Shown piece by piece: positions 1 to 5,724 of a DNA stretch of 8,822 nt. This DNA is from Planctomycetaceae bacterium (GTDB lineage Bacteria; Planctomycetota; Planctomycetia; Isosphaerales; Isosphaeraceae). Both the position numbers and the translations under genes were made by a program. The notes under the pieces were generated by a model. The model saw only the letters and a program-made list of their open reading frames with translations. It was not told the DNA's origin and did no database searches. The stretch's first letter is position 1; every line of letters starts with the position of its first letter. The stretch covers positions 1 to 8,822 of the forward strand of contig JAFANO010000327.1 in the NCBI GenBank assembly GCA_019232645.1. The letters run 5' to 3'.

Positions 1-107
1 AAGAACCGGGTCTCCGGCCCGATCGCGCCCGAGTATTCGCGGCCCTGGAAGTTGCCGAGCAGGTTCGTCAGGTCGGTCAGGATTTCGGCACCGGACGGCA
101 TACTCAT
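1..107 (-). CDS. Probable free-standing acyl carrier protein, N-terminal part (runs off left edge)
   Basis: Only the first 35 codons are in the window. They read MSMPSGAEILTDLTNLLGNF, continue through a GREYSG stretch and end near ETRF. The pattern of an amphipathic first helix (ILTDLTNLLGNF) followed by a loop with an acidic-Thr-Arg-Phe turn is what precedes the Asp-(Leu/Ile)-Gly-x-Asp-Ser phosphopantetheine site in acyl carrier proteins; that serine would lie just outside the window, so the identification is inferred. ATG at 107 is preferred over the second ATG at 101 because GGAG lies 5 nt upstream of it. The gene follows a PKS subunit and a four-helix-bundle gene on the same strand, separated by only 18 bp from the end of the upstream open frame, so it is probably co-transcribed. 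As an ACP it would carry acyl chains as thioesters after activation by a PPTase, plausibly the one fused to the upstream PKS. It could instead be an unrelated small helical protein. Confidence 0.6.
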   Translation of the reverse strand, partial: MSMPSGAEILTDLTNLLGNFQGREYSGAIGPETRF

Positions 108-112
108 CACCT

Positions 113-118
113 CTCCTC
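113..118 (-). promoter_or_regulatory. Shine-Dalgarno sequence for the ACP-like gene
   Basis: The minus strand reads GAGGAG, then AGGTG, then ATG at 107. It is the clearest ribosome binding site in the window and decides the start: 5 nt separate GGAG from ATG 107, against 11 nt to the in-frame ATG at 101. A GTG immediately before ATG 107 is also in frame but would lie too close to the site. Confidence 0.65.
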
Positions 119-125
119 AAAGTCT

Positions 126-293
126 CTATTCTTCAGCGTCTTCCGGATCGCTCATGCCCCGCCGACCTTCCTCGATGATCTTGCGGAGGTGCTCCTCGAA
201 ATCCCTGGCACGCCTCCTCGCGTGGGCAGATTGTCGATCCTGATCCGTCAGATACCGTTGGCCCTTGATCCCGGAGTTCTGCAACGAATCGGC
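126..293 (-). pseudogene. Detached C-terminal tail of the four-helix-bundle gene, beyond an in-frame TAG
   Basis: Reading on in the same frame past the TAG at 296-294 gives 55 sense codons before the next stop (TAG, 128-126). The tail begins ADSLQNSGIKGQRYLTDQDR and then becomes strongly charged and helical (FEEHLRKIIEEGRR), ending MSDPEDAEE. A Trp codon (TGG) at the TAG position would give LRAWADSLQNS, a joint that reads naturally and that I associate from memory with longer planctomycete members of this family; this recollection needs a database check. The only internal ATG (155-153) would give a 9-residue peptide, and I see no ribosome binding site for a separate gene. I therefore interpret the segment as formerly translated sequence that is now silent unless the TAG is read through. 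No frameshift is needed to join the two parts. Confidence 0.55.
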
Positions 294-644
294 CTAGGCG
301 CGGAGCTGCCTCGAAATATTCTCCGCTAATAATTTCAAATTTGAAATTTCAGATTTAAAATTATTAGCAGAGAATCCAGGAAGTTCACACATCAAGCACA
401 GCATCGAGCGAACCTCGCCCGCCGAGCCTCGCGCGATATACAGGAACGTGAGGAGCCCCTGGGTCGTCCCTCGCTCAAAACCCTCGGCGATGTTATTCGA
501 AATCGAGACGGCCGCCCTCTCGATCTGATCTCGAAGGCCGGAGTGCCCCGCGAAATCCGCCCGACTGGTCAAGGCGAAGAGCTGCACGCCGAGCTGGATG
601 CTGGCACGCCAGACCGGGAGGTCTTCGAAGCGCTCGTACGTCAT
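294..644 (-). CDS. Four helix bundle protein (S23/IVS-type family), shortened by an in-frame TAG
   Basis: The 116-residue product opens MTYERFEDLPVWRASIQLGV and contains LRDQIERAAVSISNNIAEGF and FLYIARGSAGEVRSML. These are the hallmark motifs of the four-helix-bundle family first described from proteins encoded in 23S rRNA intervening sequences (the DL-V-W start, the SNIAEG core, and the ARGS-EV helix). Members are small soluble helical proteins of unproven function; several form oligomers. No rRNA gene is present here. The ATG overlaps the stop of the upstream PKS as ATGA, indicating translational coupling; a GGGGAG stretch lies about 10 nt upstream. The core family length (about 115-125 residues) is complete, so the protein may still fold even though a TAG separates it from a further 55 in-frame codons. 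Residues NNFKSEISNLKLL are encoded by an AT-rich palindromic heptamer array, unlike the GC-rich PKS genes around it. The gene looks like a later insertion into the operon; any role with the PKS is unknown. Confidence 0.85.
   Translation of the reverse strand: MTYERFEDLPVWRASIQLGVQLFALTSRADFAGHSGLRDQIERAAVSISNNIAEGFERGTTQGLLTFLYIARGSAGEVRSMLCLMCELPGFSANNFKSEISNLKLLAENISRQLRA
318..375. repeat. 58-bp near-perfect palindrome inside the four-helix-bundle gene
   Basis: The sequence is symmetric about 346/347. The 29-bp arms pair throughout except for two mismatches (324/369 and 336/357) and one G-T wobble (341/352). The outer arms read ATTCTCCGCTAATAATTT on the left and, as the reverse complement of the right, ATTCTCTGCTAATAATTT. 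Transcribed, it would fold into one long hairpin with no real loop. It lies entirely within translated sequence and contributes about 19 residues, including the SNLK segment. It may be a small palindromic mobile repeat or the result of inverted duplication of heptamers. Confidence 0.8.
327..361 (-). repeat. Array of five AT-rich heptamers (coding)
   Basis: On the minus strand the segment divides exactly into ATTTTAA, ATCTGAA, ATTTCAA, ATTTGAA and ATTATTA. Every unit begins with AT and the set follows a 7-bp period. It forms the middle of the 58-bp palindrome. The units ATTTCA(A/G) and ATTTGA(A/G) also occur in the array between the two PKS genes. Heptanucleotide tandem repeats of this general type are known in cyanobacteria (the STRR class) and appear in planctomycete genomes; assignment to a named family would need a search. 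Confidence 0.75.
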
Positions 645-3600
645 CGCAGGCGACTCCCCTCACCCAGCGTCCAGGCCCAGACGAAATCGCCTCGCCGGGC
701 GGTCACGGCGCGGACGGGAATATTCTCCCAGTCGGGTGCCACTGCGAGGAGCTCGGGGCCGGGCACCACCGCAATCTCCCCGGTCCTCGGATCGACTCCG
801 ACAATAGCTGCGCTCAGAGGCCCGGCGAGCATTCCCAGCCCGGTCGCCTTGGCGACCGCCTCCCGGGCGCACCAGAACCGGGCGACCCATTCCTCGCGGT
901 CATGGCCGGCGTCGGCGAGCCGATCGAGCCGGGCGCGTTCGTCCTCCCGGAAGGCGACGGCCTCGAACCCGGGCGGCCGGTCGATCACCGGCTCGACGTC
1001 GACGCCGACGCGCGCGGCCGGGTCGAGCGCGGCCAGGGCGACCGCGACCCCCTCGGCGTGCGCGATCGAGACCGCGGGCAGGTCGTCGCGATCGGGCTCG
1101 AGCAGCGAGCGGAGCCGGGGACGGCCGCGCGGGTCGGGCTCGATGGCCAGGTCGGCCGGGAAGACGGGAGGTCCCCCCCGATCGGCCCAGAGGCGGCGGG
1201 CCGCCTCCTTGGCGGCGATCCGGCCCCAAAGCCGGAGCGTCCTCCGCGCGTCGGGCCCAGGCAACGCCCGGCATGCAGCACGTTCCTCGGGGCCGAGCTG
1301 GACCCACTCCAGCACGTCGCGCCAGACCGGCCGGCCCATGTCGGCCGGGGGTGCCAGCCAGACCGCCCGCACCGTTGAAGCAACCTCCGGCCCGGCCCCC
1401 GGCACGAACAGGGGTTCGCCCACGAAGACCCGGTCGGGCTGGCGGAACTGGTCGCGATAGCGGCTCGGCCAGTAGAACCGCCAGTCCTCCCAGCCGGTGA
1501 TCCGCATCCAGAGTCGGCCGTCGGGGCCGACGAGGTCGGCGTCGGCCAGCACCCGATGCCTTGAGACGTCACGGATCATGATCCGGCAGGCGACCTCGGC
1601 CCCTTCCGGCGGATCGGCACCCAGGATCGCCAGGTCCGCGACCCGGAGCGGGAAGATCACGTCCCCCTCGCCGTCGGGCACCTGGTCCAGCCCCCAGCAA
1701 CCCAGCAGGTGGGTGAAGGCGTCGACCACGATCGGGTCGGTCCGCAGCGCGTGCCGGTCCGACGCGCAGAGCAATCCCCGGCGGGGCAGGACCTTCAGCG
1801 TCCCCTCGATCCCGCATGGCGACGATGGCCCCACCCGGACCAACGCCTGCAAGGCAGGGCCGTGGAAGAGCCACTGGTCGGCGTAGAGCTCCCCGGCGGT
1901 GAACCGGCAGGTGCCCGCCCCTTCCAGGACGAACGGGGGGGCGATCGGTCCCGCCGCGCGGGCGTCGCCGAAGACGACGCGACCCGCGACGACCGGGCCC
2001 TCGACGGCCGACCTGTCGGCGCCATCGCGCCGGGACGACCCGGACCCCTTGTTGTGGATCGCGACGCGGACCTCGTCCGGCCGGACGGGGTCGCGATCCG
2101 CCCGGAGCTCCAGCGTGACCGGATCCTCCTCGTAGCGGATCCAGCGGTACGCCTGGACGTCGCGGAGCGCGACCACCGCGAGGCCGGGCATCAGCATCGC
2201 GGCGGCCTGCGCGAGCATCTCGGCCATCACCGCGAACGGGACGACCGGCAGGCCCTTGCGGCCCGGGTCAAGGGCCGAGACTCGCCTGCCGCCGAGCGTG
2301 TGGTGCTCGGCCACCGGGTCGTCGCGCGGGTCGAGCGTGCGGAGGGCGACCAGGGCGCGTCCCGGTTCCAGGCGCTGGATCGTCCCCACCCAGGGACCGG
2401 GCTCCTCGGATCCCGGCGGCGCCTCGGGTGCGAGGCGCGGCGCCGTCGGGCGGTGGCTCGCGGCGCGATAGGCATCCATCACCTGGTGCTGGGCCTCCAG
2501 GAACGCATCCATCGTCCGCAAGTAAGCCTCGACCGCCCTATCACGCGGGATCGGGGGCGGCGGAGATCGGTGCGCGAGGGCCTCCCCGGGGGAATCACCA
2601 TTCCGCTGCCTGACCGCCCCGGCACCGTTGGTCCCGGGCGCGACCGCTGCGAGACGGTCGGCGAGGAGCGGTCGCAACTCTCCCATGTTGATGTCGTGGC
2701 GCGCGCCGGGGCCGGGCTCGCGGAGCCGGGCGACCAGACCGGCCGAAAGCCGCATCTCGGGGAACCCGACCTTCAGCGCCGATCCCTCGCGCGGGGCGGG
2801 GAGATCGCGATCGAGGTCGATCCGGACCGGGCGGCGTCGGGCGTAGAGGTGATCGGGCCGGATCACCACGCCTTGCGCATAGAGCGACGCCATCAGATGA
2901 TTCAATTGGGTCAGACCCGAGCGCCTGGGGAGGTTGGCGGCGGCCGCGAAATGGGGACGGCCCCGGAGGATGTCCTCGACGAAGCCGGTGAGGTTCCCCC
3001 GCGCCCCGACCTCGACGAAGACCCGGATGCCGTCGGCGTGCATCGCCTCGATCGTCGACCGGAACGCGACGGGGAGGGCCCACTGCTCGATCGCCAGGCG
3101 GCGGATCGCCTCGACCCGATCGGCCATCCGGCCGGCGATCGCGCACGAGTAGATCGGCACCCGGGGGCGGCTCAGCGACAGGTCTTCGAAGAAGGCGCGG
3201 ACCGGCCCCAGCGCCTCCGCGAAGGCGGGCGTGTGATAGGCCCGGTCGAACGGCAGCGGCTCGCAGATCACCCCCCGGCCCCGGAGCCGGCCCATGACCG
3301 CCTCGGCGGCGTCGGCGGGCCCGGCGACCACGACCTGGTGCGGGCAGTTGTCGATGGCGATGGTCAGCCCGTCGCAGCCGACCTCGCGGCAGGCCCGCTC
3401 GACCTTCGCGCGGTCGGCGGCGACGGCGACCAGGCGCGCGCCCGGCACCCGGCCCGAGGCGTCGAGGTCCTCGAAGACCAGCCCCAGCTCGCCGAGCCGG
3501 TCTTCGAGCTGCCGGTCGACCTGCATCGCGCCCGACGCGGCCAGCGCGAGGAACTCGCCGCTGCTGTGTCCGACGACCGCGTCGGGCCGCAAGCCGAGCC

Positions 3601-5596
3601 GCATCAGCAACTGGTGTAAGGCCCATTGCCCCGAGAGCACCACGTTGATCGCCGTGCCGACCGTCCAGAGCCCGTCCCCCTCGTCTCCCGACCCGCCGAA
3701 GAGGACCTCGCTCGGCAGCCGGGCATACCCCCGCTCGAGGGCCACGCGGTCGGCCGTGTCGAACAGGGCGCGGACCTCGGGGAAGTGGGCGCAGAGGTCG
3801 GCCATCATGCCGGGATATTGCGAGCCCTCGCCGGGGAACAGGAAGGCGAGCGTCCCGGGGCCGGCCAGCGGCTGCTCCCAGAAATAGGCGCCGCGTGCGT
3901 CGCGGATCGATCGGCAGGCCGGGTCGACCAGCCGCGCGACCAGCGCCTTGAGCCGGTCCCCGAGGTCGGCCGGCGATGAAGCCACCAGCCCCGCGCGGGT
4001 CGTCGCCTCGGCCTGGCCGACGTTGATCGTGAACGCCAGGTCTTTCAGAGGGACGGAGCAGTTCCCGTCCCGCTCGAGCCAGTCGAGCAGCCCCCGCGCC
4101 CGGTCGATCAGGCCGGCGCGGTCGGGTGCGCCCAGCAAGATCGCCTCGGTCTCCCAACGGGTCTGGCAGCCGGGCGTGAGCCCGTCGGCCGACCGGGCGT
4201 GCTCTTCCAGGACCGCGTGCGCGTTGATCCCGGCGAAGCCGAAGGCGTTGACCCCCGCTCGCCTCGGATGGCGGCGGTCGCCGTGGATCCAGGGCCGGGC
4301 CGTCGCGCTCAGGGCGAAGGGGCTCCCCGCGTCGGCGAGCAGGGGGTGCGACGGGTCGGCGACCGGCGAGGGGGGCAGCACGCGATGGTGCAGCGCCAGG
4401 GCCGTCTTGATCAGCGCGGCCATCCCCGCCGCGGGCATCGCGTGCCCGATCAAGGCCGCGACGGCCCCCAGCGTGCGACGACCTCGGGGCGGCTTCGGGA
4501 AGACCGCCCGCAGCGCGCGCAGCTCGGCCCGGTCGGAGGCGGGGACCCCCAGGCCGTGCCCCTCGACGAGCCCGACCGACGCCGGGTCGATGCCCGACCG
4601 CCGGTATGCCCGCCGGATCGCCCGCGCATGCCCCTTGGCACCAGGCGAGGCCAGGCCGCACCCCCGGCCGTCACTGGCCAGCCCCACCCCCTTGAGCACC
4701 GCGTAGACGCGGTCGCCGTCGCGCTCGGCGTCCCGGAGCCGCTTGAGCACCACGACGCCCACCCCCTCGCCCGGCAAGGTCCCGTCGGCGTCCCGCGCGA
4801 AGGGCCGCGCCCGGCCCGACCTCGACAACGCGCCGAGCTGGCAGAAGACCATCGGGAAATCGACGTCGGCCGCGAGGTAGACCCCGCCGACCAGCGCCAG
4901 GTCGGCATGGCGGTCGACCAGGGCCCGCGCGCCGAGGTCGAGCGCCACCAGCGACGACGCGCTCGCGGCGTCGACGACGAAGCTCGCGCCGGCCAGGTCG
5001 AGCCGGTCGGCGACCCGCCCGGCGGTGGCGTTGGTCAACTGGCCGGGGATGGTCTCCGGCCCGAACGGCGGCAGGCTCGCCTTGAGGTCGGCGCGGACCG
5101 CCTCGGCGACCTCGTCCGTCCACTCGGGGTGCAGCATCCGGAGGATCGCGACCGTCTGGGCGACGATCCGGCCGTGCTGGAGCCGGGTCAGGTTCCCGCG
5201 GTTGAAATAGTTGCCCCGGCCGATCACGACCTGGACGCGACGGCCGTCGGGGACGCCGTCGGCCAGCCCGGCGTCGGCCAGCGCAGCCCGGGCCGCGTCG
5301 AGGACCAGGAACTGCTCGGGCTCGCCCCCCTCGACGGTCCGGGGCATGATCCCGTACGCCGCGGCGTCGAAATCGATCGCCCCGTCGAGATACCCCCCGC
5401 GCCGGCAATAGACCCGGTCGTTGGCCGTCGCGTCGGGGTCGAAGAAGACGGTCGGGTCCCAGCGATCGGGGGGGACGTCGCCCGTGCGCTCCCGAGCCGC
5501 GACCAGGTCCTCCCAGAACGCGGCGGCGTCGCGCGCCCCAGGGAACCGGCACGCCAGCCCAACAATCGCGATATCCAGCGGTCGACCGGCGTTCAT
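641..5596 (-). CDS. Type I polyketide/secondary-lipid synthase subunit: KS(Ser)-AT-DH-PPTase
   Basis: A 1651-residue multidomain synthase, probably cytoplasmic and iterative. Residues ~8-465 are a ketosynthase opening DIAIVGLACRFPG, but the active-site motif is VDAASASS with Ser212 for Cys. HGLGV keeps His347 and IGH keeps His385, while the usual Lys five residues before it is Ala380. Residues ~580-885 are an acyltransferase with FPGEGSQYPGM, GHSSGE (Ser678) and YHT (His788); Glu703 sits where malonyl-specific enzymes have Arg. A linker carries a helical motif (AFLEAQHQVM, 1031-1040). Residues ~1085-1375 are a double-hotdog dehydratase with His1098/His1099 in EHHTLGG and Asp1292 in VDAFTH. 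Residues ~1400-1645 are an Sfp-type phosphopantetheinyl transferase with GRP (1491), SIAH (1510), GVDVE (Asp1533, Glu1535) and WCAREAVAK (Glu1579, Lys1583). No ACP domain is present, so it should act on the ACP of the upstream subunit. The start is forced: ATG 5596 is the only start codon after an in-frame TAA at 5629-5627, and no clear Shine-Dalgarno is seen. The architecture recalls Pfa-type PUFA and heterocyst glycolipid synthases; the product cannot be predicted. Confidence 0.93.
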   Translation of the reverse strand: MNAGRPLDIAIVGLACRFPGARDAAAFWEDLVAARERTGDVPPDRWDPTVFFDPDATANDRVYCRRGGYLDGAIDFDAAAYGIMPRTVEGGEPEQFLVLDAARAALADAGLADGVPDGRRVQVVIGRGNYFNRGNLTRLQHGRIVAQTVAILRMLHPEWTDEVAEAVRADLKASLPPFGPETIPGQLTNATAGRVADRLDLAGASFVVDAASASSLVALDLGARALVDRHADLALVGGVYLAADVDFPMVFCQLGALSRSGRARPFARDADGTLPGEGVGVVVLKRLRDAERDGDRVYAVLKGVGLASDGRGCGLASPGAKGHARAIRRAYRRSGIDPASVGLVEGHGLGVPASDRAELRALRAVFPKPPRGRRTLGAVAALIGHAMPAAGMAALIKTALALHHRVLPPSPVADPSHPLLADAGSPFALSATARPWIHGDRRHPRRAGVNAFGFAGINAHAVLEEHARSADGLTPGCQTRWETEAILLGAPDRAGLIDRARGLLDWLERDGNCSVPLKDLAFTINVGQAEATTRAGLVASSPADLGDRLKALVARLVDPACRSIRDARGAYFWEQPLAGPGTLAFLFPGEGSQYPGMMADLCAHFPEVRALFDTADRVALERGYARLPSEVLFGGSGDEGDGLWTVGTAINVVLSGQWALHQLLMRLGLRPDAVVGHSSGEFLALAASGAMQVDRQLEDRLGELGLVFEDLDASGRVPGARLVAVAADRAKVERACREVGCDGLTIAIDNCPHQVVVAGPADAAEAVMGRLRGRGVICEPLPFDRAYHTPAFAEALGPVRAFFEDLSLSRPRVPIYSCAIAGRMADRVEAIRRLAIEQWALPVAFRSTIEAMHADGIRVFVEVGARGNLTGFVEDILRGRPHFAAAANLPRRSGLTQLNHLMASLYAQGVVIRPDHLYARRRPVRIDLDRDLPAPREGSALKVGFPEMRLSAGLVARLREPGPGARHDINMGELRPLLADRLAAVAPGTNGAGAVRQRNGDSPGEALAHRSPPPPIPRDRAVEAYLRTMDAFLEAQHQVMDAYRAASHRPTAPRLAPEAPPGSEEPGPWVGTIQRLEPGRALVALRTLDPRDDPVAEHHTLGGRRVSALDPGRKGLPVVPFAVMAEMLAQAAAMLMPGLAVVALRDVQAYRWIRYEEDPVTLELRADRDPVRPDEVRVAIHNKGSGSSRRDGADRSAVEGPVVAGRVVFGDARAAGPIAPPFVLEGAGTCRFTAGELYADQWLFHGPALQALVRVGPSSPCGIEGTLKVLPRRGLLCASDRHALRTDPIVVDAFTHLLGCWGLDQVPDGEGDVIFPLRVADLAILGADPPEGAEVACRIMIRDVSRHRVLADADLVGPDGRLWMRITGWEDWRFYWPSRYRDQFRQPDRVFVGEPLFVPGAGPEVASTVRAVWLAPPADMGRPVWRDVLEWVQLGPEERAACRALPGPDARRTLRLWGRIAAKEAARRLWADRGGPPVFPADLAIEPDPRGRPRLRSLLEPDRDDLPAVSIAHAEGVAVALAALDPAARVGVDVEPVIDRPPGFEAVAFREDERARLDRLADAGHDREEWVARFWCAREAVAKATGLGMLAGPLSAAIVGVDPRTGEIAVVPGPELLAVAPDWENIPVRAVTARRGDFVWAWTLGEGSRLR

Positions 5597-5636
5597 CGGT
5601 GGCCCGGGGTCCCGTGTAAAATCATTTTAGAATAAT

Positions 5637-5663
5637 ATTATATATTTAAATATTTAATCTCAA
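5637..5663 (-). promoter_or_regulatory. Possible sigma-70-like promoter before the second PKS subunit
   Basis: The minus strand has TTGAGA (5663-5658) and, 15 bp on, TATAAT (5642-5637); with TAATAT (5640-5635) instead, the spacing is 17 bp. Transcription would start about 30-35 bp before ATG 5596. The segment is almost pure A+T, so such matches are expected by chance, and part of the -35 box belongs to the heptamer array. It may give the second subunit extra expression independent of the operon promoter. Confidence 0.22.
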
Positions 5664-5693
5664 ATCCGGAATCTGGAATATGGAATCTGAAAT
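5645..5693 (-). repeat. Array of seven AT-rich heptamers between the PKS genes
   Basis: The minus strand divides exactly into ATTTCAG, ATTCCAT, ATTCCAG, ATTCCGG, ATTTGAG, ATTAAAT and ATTTAAA. All seven units start with ATT and keep a strict 7-bp period. It makes up the centre of the 128-bp gap (5597-5724) between the PKS subunits, which otherwise holds only a GC-rich leader before ATG 5596 and a short stretch after the stop at 5725. The last units include a 12-bp perfect palindrome (5646-5657). It belongs to the same kind of repeat as 327-361 and has the same orientation. Confidence 0.75.
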
Positions 5694-5724
5694 TTCAAAG
5701 AGCCTGGGATCTCGAGCCGCCGGA

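Noticed and set aside
52..243. Plus-strand open frame at 52-243
   Set aside because: It runs antisense to the ACP start and the four-helix-bundle tail, has no ribosome binding site and shows no recognisable motif.
318..375. Rho-independent terminator at the palindrome
   Set aside because: The stem is AT-rich, lies within the coding sequence and has no following T run; termination here would cut the gene.
294..644. 23S rRNA intervening sequence, suggested by the S23-type protein
   Set aside because: No rRNA-like sequence flanks the gene; it is embedded in a PKS operon.
1709..3619. Long plus-strand open frames, including 1709-3619 and 4199-5635
   Set aside because: They are antisense to PKS domains with clear conserved motifs. 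High GC suppresses stop codons, and the translations are low-complexity Arg/Ala/Pro/Gly sequences without family motifs.
5645..5693. CRISPR-like array
   Set aside because: The period is 7 bp with no spacers; it is a short tandem repeat.
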